Shown here piece by piece: positions 1 to 6,192 of a stretch of DNA of 13,706 bases. The notes under the pieces were generated by a model that was given only the letters and a program-made list of their open reading frames with translations, ran no database searches and was not told the origin of the DNA. Within the stretch, counting starts at the first letter, position 1, and each line of letters begins with the position of its first letter. The DNA comes from Victivallales bacterium. GTDB lineage: Bacteria; Verrucomicrobiota; Lentisphaeria; Victivallales; Victivallaceae. Where the stretch lies: NCBI GenBank assembly GCA_019038735.1, contig JAHOYW010000322.1:1-13706 (forward strand), in the 5' to 3' direction. A program made the translations under genes and the position numbers.

Positions 1-60
1 GTAAATAAGTTTGTGTAAACGGCTCGACGGAGTCTCGCCCTCCATTGGGAAATACGATTT
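1..60 (-). repeat. Possible dispersed intergenic palindrome downstream of mrdA
   Basis: The space after the mrdA stop carries, on the minus strand, a GC-rich block at about 23-45 reading GGAGGGCGAGACTCCGTCGA and onward. It can fold as a short imperfect hairpin (GACTC, loop CGTC, GAGCC, with one mismatch). It is much more GC-rich than the bases on either side. I recall similar GGAGGGCGAGGCTCC-type blocks as dispersed repeats in Verrucomicrobia/Lentisphaerae-like genomes, but this is memory and not a search. An ATG at its start opens a reading frame that runs off the window, so a start of the next gene (rodA would be expected here) cannot be fully excluded. Confidence 0.3.
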
Positions 61-67
61 GCAGGAT

Positions 68-1885
68 TTATTTTTTCAGGTACTTTGTGAAGAATTTTTT
101 GGCTATTGGGGCACAACTTTGTCCGCCGGAAATACCGTCCTCCACTAGTATTACCGTTGCGTAGTTAGTTCCTTTGTTTTCCCCGAAACAAATAAACCAG
201 GTATTTTGATGACGTTTACCTCTTACTTTCAGTTCTGCTGTTCCGGTTTTTCCAGATAAATCAATAAACTTATTTTTCGCCAGCCGTCCACTGCCTCCAG
301 GACTGTTGACGACCATGTGCATGCCTTCTTTGACTATTTTTAAATCATTTGGATTCGTGTCCAATTCGCCAGTAATCCGTGGACTTGTGGAATACAAAAC
401 TGTGCCTTCGGAATTGCAAATGTCTTTGAGCAGATAAGGTCTATAAAGCATACCGCCATTACTCAAAGCCGCAATATATACTGCTATTTGCAAAGGAGTT
501 ACCGAGAGATAGCCCTGCCCCATACATAACAATGAAGTGTCATACTGGTTCCATGGAAATCCGGCAATACGTTTTTTATCTTCACGCGCCGGCAGCCTGC
601 CCTTGCGTTCAGGCAAGCCAATTTCGCTTCTTCTGCCAAATCCGGCACTTTTAAACATATCCCTCAAATCTTCCATTTTTAAATATTTGCCTTTCTCAAT
701 GAAATAATCGTTACAGGATTGTTTAAGAGCATTCCTCATATCTGTACTGCGGTGTCCGCCGCGCCGCCACGAGGAACAACGTATGCGTGCTTTGGAAATC
801 ATCGTTTTCCCGTCACAATACACTTTTTCATCCGGTTCTACGCCATAATTCAATAATGTTAAAGCAACCAACGGTTTTACGATTGACCCGGGAACATATT
901 CCCCGAGCGTCACCTTGTCAAATAAAGGTCTGTTTGGATCTTTTATCAATTTTTGATAAGTTTTATGAGCAATTTTCGGCGAAAATCCCTGCAAGTCAAA
1001 TGACGGAGCAGACACCATAGCCAGCACCGCACCGGTATCGGCATTTAGTAAAACAAATGCTCCCCGCAAGCCATTCATCAAATCATTGGCAATTTTTTGC
1101 GCCCGCCAATCCAAGGTCAAAACCACATTATTACCGCTTAAAGGTTTAATTTCGTCGATTAAAGTTTTATGAACAAATCCACGATGATCGACTTGCACCA
1201 GACTGAATCCAGGATAGCCCTTTAAGCCGCGAACATTTTTGTCAGCAAGAGTATCAAATTGTTTTTCAATTCCGCGAACACCTTTCTGGTCAGGCAGATA
1301 GTAAAAAAAATCTTTGCGGTCACTGGCCTGCTTCGGGTCTTCGGGACGCGTATAACCAATCACGTGCGCGGCAATATCCTTTGCCGGATAAACTCGTTTA
1401 CTATGGGGAATGATACCCAAACCTTTTACTTTCAAAGATAATTCAAATATTTTCGCCATCTGTCTAGGGTTTATAGTGCTTGCGACTTTGAAGGGCAAAC
1501 CGGGATGCCGGTTCATGTGCTTCCTGATATCCAAATTAGTTATTTTTTTATCCTGATTGAGAATCGCGTCTATCTGCAAAAGCGCATTTTCAATATAAGT
1601 AATTGTTTTACCGCGCCGATTCTGCCGCATTTCCTCAAAATATAAATAGACATCATAAGAAACTGTATTATCCGCTAAAACATGCAGATCTGAAGTCAAT
1701 ATCTTGCCTCTTGGCGCGGGAATACGAATCCGTCGAATAGACTGTTTTGAAATATTATGCCGATGTTTGTAGCCTCTCCTGATTTGTTCATGCCACAATT
1801 TAATGACAATCAGTGAATACATAAAAAACAGGAAAAGACCTATAAATAAAATACGATTTCTATTTTTAAATAATAATCTTCTCAT
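68..1885 (-). CDS. mrdA: Penicillin-binding protein 2, elongasome transpeptidase
   Basis: This is a class B penicillin-binding protein that crosslinks peptidoglycan during side-wall elongation, working with the RodA glycosyltransferase and MreC/MreD at the inner membrane. Visible features are a short basic N-terminus, one membrane anchor at about residues 12-30, the PBP dimer region at about 50-250, and a transpeptidase domain with all three active-site motifs: S334-I-V-K337 (Ser nucleophile), S390-C-N392 and K546-T-G548. The length of 605 residues is usual for PBP2. The start is ATG, 11 bases after the mreD stop. A GAGGAG stretch inside the end of mreD lies rather far upstream to serve as its ribosome site. 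It is the last complete gene of a mreC-mreD-mrdA run, so rodA is the likely next gene beyond the window. An FtsI assignment is less likely because of the mreCD context. Confidence 0.94.
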   Translation of the reverse strand: MRRLLFKNRNRILFIGLFLFFMYSLIVIKLWHEQIRRGYKHRHNISKQSIRRIRIPAPRGKILTSDLHVLADNTVSYDVYLYFEEMRQNRRGKTITYIENALLQIDAILNQDKKITNLDIRKHMNRHPGLPFKVASTINPRQMAKIFELSLKVKGLGIIPHSKRVYPAKDIAAHVIGYTRPEDPKQASDRKDFFYYLPDQKGVRGIEKQFDTLADKNVRGLKGYPGFSLVQVDHRGFVHKTLIDEIKPLSGNNVVLTLDWRAQKIANDLMNGLRGAFVLLNADTGAVLAMVSAPSFDLQGFSPKIAHKTYQKLIKDPNRPLFDKVTLGEYVPGSIVKPLVALTLLNYGVEPDEKVYCDGKTMISKARIRCSSWRRGGHRSTDMRNALKQSCNDYFIEKGKYLKMEDLRDMFKSAGFGRRSEIGLPERKGRLPAREDKKRIAGFPWNQYDTSLLCMGQGYLSVTPLQIAVYIAALSNGGMLYRPYLLKDICNSEGTVLYSTSPRITGELDTNPNDLKIVKEGMHMVVNSPGGSGRLAKNKFIDLSGKTGTAELKVRGKRHQNTWFICFGENKGTNYATVILVEDGISGGQSCAPIAKKFFTKYLKK

Positions 1886-1896
1886 TTATATTATTC

Positions 1897-2415
1897 TCAC
1901 TCCTCAAGAAGTCGCTTGTTAGCTGTTGAAAATAACGGCAGCTTTACTTTTTCGCCGATCTCATCGAATATCAGCACCATAAAAGGCAGCAAAAACGCAT
2001 TAAGGCACAACAAAAAAATTGTAACAGGCAGCATGTCTTTGAATACGGCAATAATATCATGATTGTATATAGCCACTTTGCATATCCAGATCGGCAGCAC
2101 ACTAATTAAAGCGATAACTGCACCAGGCAGGACACTGTTGCGCAAATGACGCATATCATTTTTTCGCAAGCATACTTGCGAAAAAATGACTACCGCGACA
2201 AATGCTAAAGTTGTAATAAAGAATTCACGATAATAAAATAAATCAAATGAGATCCCGCACAGCACAGCACATAACAATCCTCTTCTCCACGAGTAAGCAA
2301 TGCTTATATAGAATATTCCTCCAATACAAAAAGGCACATGCAAAGCCATACTGCCAAATAATAACTGCAGCCAAAATAACATCAACATAATAATTAATAT
2401 ATAAAGATTTGCCAT
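1897..2415 (-). CDS. mreD: Rod shape-determining protein MreD
   Basis: The product is a 172-residue, almost entirely hydrophobic protein with about five predicted membrane helices and very short loops. This is the size and profile of MreD, the integral membrane subunit of the elongasome that pairs with MreC. MreD sequences are poorly conserved, so the call rests mainly on topology and on position directly between mreC and mrdA. Its ATG overlaps the mreC stop by one base (TAATG), which points to translational coupling. Nothing in the sequence suggests truncation. Confidence 0.87.
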   Translation of the reverse strand: MANLYILIIMLMLFWLQLLFGSMALHVPFCIGGIFYISIAYSWRRGLLCAVLCGISFDLFYYREFFITTLAFVAVVIFSQVCLRKNDMRHLRNSVLPGAVIALISVLPIWICKVAIYNHDIIAVFKDMLPVTIFLLCLNAFLLPFMVLIFDEIGEKVKLPLFSTANKRLLEE

Positions 2416-3290
2416 TATAACGCTCTTCTATTTTGAGCTATCGCTAAAACTACAAATTGTAAATTATCCAATTGCGCGGTCGGCGCGATTTTCGCCGATA
2501 AATATAGCTTATTAGAAAAAATCTGATTTTTCGAATCCATTCCTATTAATGAACCAATCAAAAAACCGGCCGGTATCTGATGTTCAAAACCGGAAGTAAA
2601 GCACTGTTCGGCTGGCGTAAATTTTTTACGCGTAGATAAAAAACTGATATTTATCTCATCGAGTCTGACAGTCTGACTCGCGTCACCGTTAATAATGCCA
2701 TGAGTCTTAGCTTTCTCTAAATATCCGGAAATCCTGAATCGTGGATTCAAAACCGTTACGACCTGAGCGGAATGTCTCGCCACATTTTTGACTATTCCGG
2801 CAAGAATTACTTGTTCGGGATATGCCGGGTTAAAACATAAAACCGGTGTGCCGTCAATGATTCCGTCAGCACTGCCCCGGCTGACAATGAAGCCTTCCTT
2901 CCAACGCAAGGGGTCTCTGAGAATTATTTCCGCCGAGATATAAGTATAATCAGAGCGTTGAGGAAGGTCAAGCAGGGAACGCAGTTTCTCGTTTTCAATG
3001 GTAAGTTCCCCAACCCTGGCGACTTTTGAGGCGAAAATACGGTTTTCAGCTTGAAGCTTATTTATTTTTGCCGTTAATTCTTGTTTGCTGTATAAGCGAA
3101 TACTGCCGTCCGCGGCGGCATATTTTATTTGAGTGGGGAAATTAATATAAGGATAAAAGAAATTATTTGTAACTCTAAACCATGCCTGGCGCAAGGTCTG
3201 AAAGCTTGCCGCCAAAATCACGATGAGCAGGGCTGATATAATCAAGCCATAATTCCATCTTCTAAAATTTTTGCTTTTTATTCTCGCCAT
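2415..3290 (-). CDS. mreC: Rod shape-determining protein MreC
   Basis: MreC is a bitopic inner-membrane protein whose periplasmic part scaffolds and activates the PBP2-RodA complex. The 291-residue product has a basic N-terminus, one transmembrane helix at about 14-30, a periplasmic heptad-rich coiled coil at about 67-107, and a beta-rich C-terminal half with the typical GSADGIIDGTPV segment (139-150) and further glycine-containing turns. The length is normal for the family. Its ATG follows directly on the TAA of the upstream flavoprotein gene with no gap. I see no Shine-Dalgarno sequence in the AT-rich bases before it, so it probably relies on coupled translation. No mreB lies upstream in this window. 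Confidence 0.92.
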   Translation of the reverse strand: MARIKSKNFRRWNYGLIISALLIVILAASFQTLRQAWFRVTNNFFYPYINFPTQIKYAAADGSIRLYSKQELTAKINKLQAENRIFASKVARVGELTIENEKLRSLLDLPQRSDYTYISAEIILRDPLRWKEGFIVSRGSADGIIDGTPVLCFNPAYPEQVILAGIVKNVARHSAQVVTVLNPRFRISGYLEKAKTHGIINGDASQTVRLDEINISFLSTRKKFTPAEQCFTSGFEHQIPAGFLIGSLIGMDSKNQIFSNKLYLSAKIAPTAQLDNLQFVVLAIAQNRRAL

Positions 3291-4322
3291 TTATATTGTG
3301 TTTAGTTTGTTTTTTATATTTTCCAGAGCACTGGACGCGTCATTTATTAATTCCGCGATTAACTCACTAACCGGTACAATTTTATCGACCAGACCAACAG
3401 ATTGACCTGCCATCAATGAACCATTCTCAACATCACCGTCAATAACAGCTTTGCGTAAAGCTCCCATCCAGAAAGTTTCGACCTCTTCCTGGGCAAATTC
3501 ACGGGAAATCTCACCAGCACCTAATTTTTTGAGCAATTTTAACTGAAGCTGACCAAAACCATTAAGTCCTTTGTTGCGCAAAGCACGAACCGCTACAACT
3601 GGCAGACTTGAATCATATTGAGGAGTGGATATAGCATCGCGGGCATTTGCACGCTTAAAAACAGTTTTAAATTTTTCGTGTGCGCAGCATTCATCAGTCA
3701 TCACAAAACGTGTCCCCAACTGAACCCCCGCAGCTCCCATAAGCAAAGTATGAGCCATCATTTTACCGGTCGCGATTCCGCCAGCCATAAATACAGGAAT
3801 ATCATCACCAATTTCAAAAAGCACCTGTTGCATCAAAACCGTTGCAGATACATGTCCGATATGTCCGCCAGCCTCACTGCCTTCAAGAATAATCGCGTCA
3901 GCACCAAAACGCACCATACGTTTAGCAATTGACAAAGTCGAGGCGAAACACATTACTTTCGCGCCTGTTTCCTTAGCGACAGCTATTTCATCCGCACGCG
4001 GAAAACTGCCGGCAAAGACAATATAGTCCAATTTCAATTCTTTAAGTATTTTCAAATGTTCTTTGTAAGCCGGAGCAATAGTAATCAAATTCACGCCAAA
4101 AGGCTTATCTGTCAAGGCACGTACTTCCTCGACTTGTTGTTTGAGAATTTCCACCGGGGCGTTACCTCCGGCAAGACAGCCAAAACCGCCATTATTCGCT
4201 ACCGCCGCAATCAGTTTAGGATCGGAAACCCAGGTCATCGCTCCGCAAATAATCGGATATTGACAGTTCAAAAATTCGCTTCCGCGAGACATCAAATTTG
4301 TAAGTAATTTATTTTCGTTCAT
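3291..4322 (-). CDS. FMN-dependent FabK / nitronate monooxygenase family oxidoreductase
   Basis: This is a TIM-barrel flavoprotein of the family that holds enoyl-ACP reductase II (FabK, last step of fatty acid elongation) and nitronate monooxygenase. Visible features are the N-terminal PIICGAMTWVSDPKLIAAV segment (23-41), the EGSEAGGHIG motif with His154 in the catalytic position, the FMN-phosphate loops GGIATG (181-186) and GAAGVQLGTRF (196-206), and a FabK-like C-terminal MAGQSVGLVDK segment. The last feature makes me favour FabK over a nitronate-oxidising role, but the two cannot be separated by eye. The 343 residues are slightly longer than typical FabK. It is the first gene of the mreC-mreD-mrdA run and abuts mreC exactly. 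A heptamer array begins 12 bases upstream of its ATG, and no ribosome-binding site is evident. Confidence 0.85.
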   Translation of the reverse strand: MNENKLLTNLMSRGSEFLNCQYPIICGAMTWVSDPKLIAAVANNGGFGCLAGGNAPVEILKQQVEEVRALTDKPFGVNLITIAPAYKEHLKILKELKLDYIVFAGSFPRADEIAVAKETGAKVMCFASTLSIAKRMVRFGADAIILEGSEAGGHIGHVSATVLMQQVLFEIGDDIPVFMAGGIATGKMMAHTLLMGAAGVQLGTRFVMTDECCAHEKFKTVFKRANARDAISTPQYDSSLPVVAVRALRNKGLNGFGQLQLKLLKKLGAGEISREFAQEEVETFWMGALRKAVIDGDVENGSLMAGQSVGLVDKIVPVSELIAELINDASSALENIKNKLNTI

Positions 4323-4334
4323 TATAGTATAGTT

Positions 4335-4367
4335 TTAAGGGTTAAGGGTTAAGGGTTAAGGGTTAAG
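4335..4367. repeat. Tandem heptamer array, (TTAAGGG)4 plus TTAAG
   Basis: Four perfect copies of TTAAGGG followed by a partial fifth copy lie 12 bases upstream of the FabK-like start codon. On the coding strand the unit reads CCCTTAA. Such arrays can change length by slipped-strand replication, and this one sits where the promoter or leader of the fabK-like/mre operon should be. Confidence 0.95.
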
Positions 4368-4445
4368 TATTCCAAAAACAATATATAATTTACTCCTGAA
4401 AGCATCTGATTGCAACTAAAAAAAAAGCTTTTATTTTTTCAATTA

Positions 4446-4565
4446 TTACTTGATGCCTTCTATATCTTCGACTATATATTCTGCAGAAGACTCTTCTACG
4501 AAAAATGAATTCAATTGTTCCTCGTCATTAAATCCACCAACTTTTAATTTATACTTTTCTGCCAC
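4446..4565 (-). pseudogene. Short coding remnant or small protein of unknown function
   Basis: On the minus strand a frame from a GTG at 4565 to a TAA at 4446 encodes 39 residues: MAEKYKLKVGGFNDEEQLNS followed by FFVEESSAEYIVEDIEGIK. The frame stays open for another 16 codons upstream (VQINKARKIEIEDYL and one more) without an ATG, and ends at a TAA just before the repeat element. The composition is protein-like (acidic, balanced), so it looks like the C-terminal end of a gene whose front was lost, perhaps when the repeats arrived. It may instead be a genuine small protein using GTG. Its FFVEE...EGIK stretch weakly resembles MFVEE...NGID in the neighbouring 125-residue protein. I do not recognise the family. 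Confidence 0.35.
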
Positions 4566-4639
4566 TAAATAATCTTCTATTTCTATTTTCCTCGCTTTGT
4601 TAATTTGAACTTAGCCAGCTTCTCCGGGACTTTTTCCCT

Positions 4640-4688
4640 GAGCCGCCAGGCTCTTTGTACTGCGGCGGTCCTCCGTCGCTTTTAAATT
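4640..4688 (-). repeat. Hairpin repeat family 1, copy A (loop AGGA)
   Basis: Read on the minus strand, the unit is AATTTAAA then AGCG, a hairpin with arms GCGACGG and CCGCCGC (one mismatch) around the loop AGGA (4669-4672), CAGTACAAA, and a second hairpin GAGCC-TGGC-GGCTC (4640-4653). It is the inverted partner of the unit at 4699-4746. The two share flanks and the AGGA loop but differ in both arms of both stems. Confidence 0.8.
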
Positions 4689-4698
4689 AACACTCAAA

Positions 4699-4746
4699 AA
4701 TTTAAAAGCGCAACAGGAGTTGCGCACTCCAAAGATGCTTCGCATC
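4699..4746 (+). repeat. Hairpin repeat family 1, copy B (loop AGGA)
   Basis: Read on the plus strand, the unit is AATTTAAA then AGCG, a perfect 7-base-pair hairpin GCGCAAC-AGGA-GTTGCGC (4708-4725), a link ACTCCAAA, and a second hairpin GATGC-TTC-GCATC (4734-4746). The shared outer 12 bases make a perfect inverted repeat with copy A (4677-4688 against 4699-4710, 10 bases between), so the pair could also form one long cruciform. Confidence 0.85.
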
Positions 4747-4807
4747 AATCTTCACACTGCCAATTTAAAAATAACAAATTCCTATAGAATCAAGATATTC
4801 TTTTTCT

Positions 4808-5185
4808 TTATCTATTCCTACGAAAATACCTAACACATTTCAAACACAAAATTTTCGCTATTTTACTTAAACAGACAAATTGGATAATTTTACTTGTCAT
4901 TATCTCATCTTTTATTGTTATTTTTAGGAAAAAATATTTTGGAATATAATAAAACCTAGAAAAAATTTGTCTAACTTTAATTTGTTCATCAAATATAACA
5001 TCAATGCCATTCACCCATGCAATAGCATATTTTTCTTCTTGAAACTCTTCTACAAACATTTCTCTTGAATTATTATCATATGCAATCCAATAATCTGCGT
5101 CTTTAAAATAGCCACTAATTCTATCAACTCTATTCTCAATATTTTCTCTAAATAATTCTTCTGCTTTTTGACCTACATATATCAT
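4808..5185 (-). CDS. Unknown protein translationally coupled to the DpnI-like gene
   Basis: This 125-residue product is one I do not recognise. Its N-terminal 75 residues are acidic and mixed (a possible helix at 6-24, then an aromatic and acid-rich stretch DADYWIAYDNNSREMFVEEF). The C-terminal 45 residues switch to strongly basic with three cysteines (C106, C114, C117) and end in RYFRRNR. That change of character could mean a frameshift or decayed end. Its ATG overlaps the TGA of the DpnI-like gene (ATGA), so the two are co-translated and probably work together. In Streptococcus, dpnC (DpnI) is also followed by a small gene (dpnD), but I see no resemblance to DpnD/PcfM proteins. Base composition is as AT-rich as that of the nuclease gene. 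Confidence 0.6.
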   Translation of the reverse strand: MIYVGQKAEELFRENIENRVDRISGYFKDADYWIAYDNNSREMFVEEFQEEKYAIAWVNGIDVIFDEQIKVRQIFSRFYYIPKYFFLKITIKDEIMTSKIIQFVCLSKIAKILCLKCVRYFRRNR

Positions 5186-5952
5186 AATATTTTTCTATAA
5201 ACTCCTTTTGAAACAAATTCCAAAACCCCTTTATCTCTAAGAATTTGTAATTGTTGACGAATTTTATCTTTGATAAAATTATTTTGTGGATGTTTTTGTT
5301 TTAATATATCCTCAAACTCATATATTTGGTCTAATTTAAATTCACTATCAGAAACTGCATCAACGCAATTCATTATATCAATTAACCATCCTCTAGATTT
5401 TTGCTTATAGTTTGTTAAAAATAATGTTGATTTCCATTGCTTTAATACTTTCTCTTGAGAAATCATTTTTGAGTTTTCTACTAAAAAAATTCTACCTTTG
5501 CAGGGAATTCTATTCATAATAATATTACACCCTATCCAACCTGCTCTTCTTGCATTTTCAGATAAAGGTTTTCGTTTTTCAATCAAATCTGTAACAAAAT
5601 AATGCTTTGGTATAATTAGAAAATCTCTAACACTCCAATTGCTTTGGTGATATGTTAGGAAAAAAAAGTTAGGATTATTTTCAGCATTTATTCTTTTAAT
5701 CATTGTATGGTAAGCACCATCAACAATTTTATTACCAAGATTACCTTTTTTGCTTTTTAATTCGAATTCTTCTTGACAAGACAGGCAGAAAAAATCAGCA
5801 ACAGGGCTATTATTTTCAAAATCTGAAAGTTTATTGTTTCCACAATTTGGACAAAAAATATTATTACTAACCCAATTTTCTGTTAAAACACGACTTATCT
5901 GTGATTTATTATTATAGTTTTTTATTAATGAAATATCAAAATTAAGATTCAT
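5182..5952 (-). CDS. dpnI: DpnI-like methyl-directed restriction endonuclease (Type IIM, G-m6A-TC)
   Basis: The predicted enzyme cuts DNA only at GATC sites carrying N6-methyladenine, so it should attack Dam-methylated incoming DNA. The product is close to Streptococcus DpnI (254 residues) along its whole length as I remember it. It has a CPNCG zinc-type pair (Cys34, Cys37), then PVADFFC and EEFELKSKK giving the PD-(D/E)xK catalytic residues Asp53, Glu64 and Lys66, a second Cys pair (56, 59), the conserved RRAGWIGCN stretch, and a C-terminal winged helix ending in KDKIRQQLQILRDKGVLEF. I chose the ATG at 5952 (256 residues) rather than the in-frame TTG at 5964, because it aligns with the DpnI start and puts the catalytic residues at DpnI positions. 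No Dam-type methylase is present, as expected for this type. The gene is AT-rich: 15 of 60 bases are G or C at 5221-5280, against 32 of 60 at 3721-3780. This suggests acquisition by transfer. Confidence 0.93.
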   Translation of the reverse strand: MNLNFDISLIKNYNNKSQISRVLTENWVSNNIFCPNCGNNKLSDFENNSPVADFFCLSCQEEFELKSKKGNLGNKIVDGAYHTMIKRINAENNPNFFFLTYHQSNWSVRDFLIIPKHYFVTDLIEKRKPLSENARRAGWIGCNIIMNRIPCKGRIFLVENSKMISQEKVLKQWKSTLFLTNYKQKSRGWLIDIMNCVDAVSDSEFKLDQIYEFEDILKQKHPQNNFIKDKIRQQLQILRDKGVLEFVSKGVYRKIL

Positions 5953-5974
5953 TCTCGTTGCCAATTTTTAATTT

Positions 5975-6015
5975 TAAGTATGTATAACTTATCGCAAAAA
6001 GCACAAAATTACAAC
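5975..6015 (-). promoter_or_regulatory. Weak candidate promoter for the DpnI-like gene
   Basis: Upstream of the nuclease start the minus strand has a TTTTGT hexamer, then 16 bases, then TATACA, which could be -35 and -10 elements. The surrounding DNA is so AT-rich that such matches arise easily by chance. I see no good Shine-Dalgarno sequence before the ATG, only ACGAGA. Confidence 0.2.
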
Positions 6016-6035
6016 CCAAAACAGAGCTTTTCTTA

Positions 6036-6077
6036 TTCGATGTTCGATGTTGGGCGTTCGATGTTCGATGTTCAATC
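6036..6077. repeat. Tandem heptamer array based on TTCGATG
   Basis: There are six consecutive 7-base units: TTCGATG twice, a degenerate TTGGGCG, TTCGATG twice, and a degenerate TTCAATC. It lies between the DpnI-like gene and the permease gene, close to two GC-rich hairpins. Confidence 0.9.
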
Positions 6078-6091
6078 TTTTTTTCTGAGTA

Positions 6092-6118
6092 GTCCCAGGA
6101 GCAGCCTTGCTCCGGGAC
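6092..6118 (+). repeat. Hairpin repeat family 2, copy A
   Basis: On the plus strand: GTCCC, bulged A, GGAGCA, loop GCCT, TGCTCC, GGGAC. This is an 11-base-pair stem with one bulge. It shares the inner GGAGCA/TGCTCC stem, the loop start GCC and the bulged A with the unit at 6167-6192 in the opposite orientation, while the outer five base pairs differ on both arms. Confidence 0.85.
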
Positions 6119-6166
6119 ATAAGGATTTAAATCGGGCTGTAATCTTGTAAGCTGTCAAAGCTGTTT

Positions 6167-6192
6167 GTTGCGGAGCAGGCTGCTCCTGCAAC
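6167..6192 (-). repeat. Hairpin repeat family 2, copy B
   Basis: On the minus strand: GTTGC, bulged A, GGAGCA, loop GCC, TGCTCC, GCAAC. It is the inverted partner of 6092-6118, 48 bases away. It touches the last base of the TAG stop of the permease gene, so it would form at the 3' end of that transcript. There is no U-run after it, so it does not look like a standard terminator. Confidence 0.85.

Larger units (their letters stand above)
4368..4807. other. AT-rich intergenic stretch with a coding remnant and an inverted repeat pair
   Basis: This 440-base gap between the FabK-like gene and the DpnI-linked gene holds a short minus-strand reading frame (4446-4565) and a pair of head-to-head repeats (4640-4746). 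Just before it, at about 4768-4836 on the minus strand, a second short open stretch overlaps the end of the 125-residue gene in another frame and reads GIFVGIDKEKEYLDSIGI. It looks protein-like but is too short to call. I see no RNA gene or clear terminator here. Confidence 0.6.

Noticed and set aside
4335..4367. TTAAGGG repeats as a telomere-like chromosome end
   Set aside because: Only four units lie between ordinary genes on both sides. The sequence is internal, and other heptamer arrays of different sequence occur nearby.
5182..5964. TTG at 5964 as start of the DpnI-like gene
   Set aside because: The ATG four codons later aligns with the DpnI start and has the better start codon. No ribosome site favours the TTG.
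4323..6191. Insertion sequence or prophage as carrier of the restriction island
   Set aside because: I find no transposase, integrase or tRNA target, and no clear long terminal inverted repeats enclosing the whole island.
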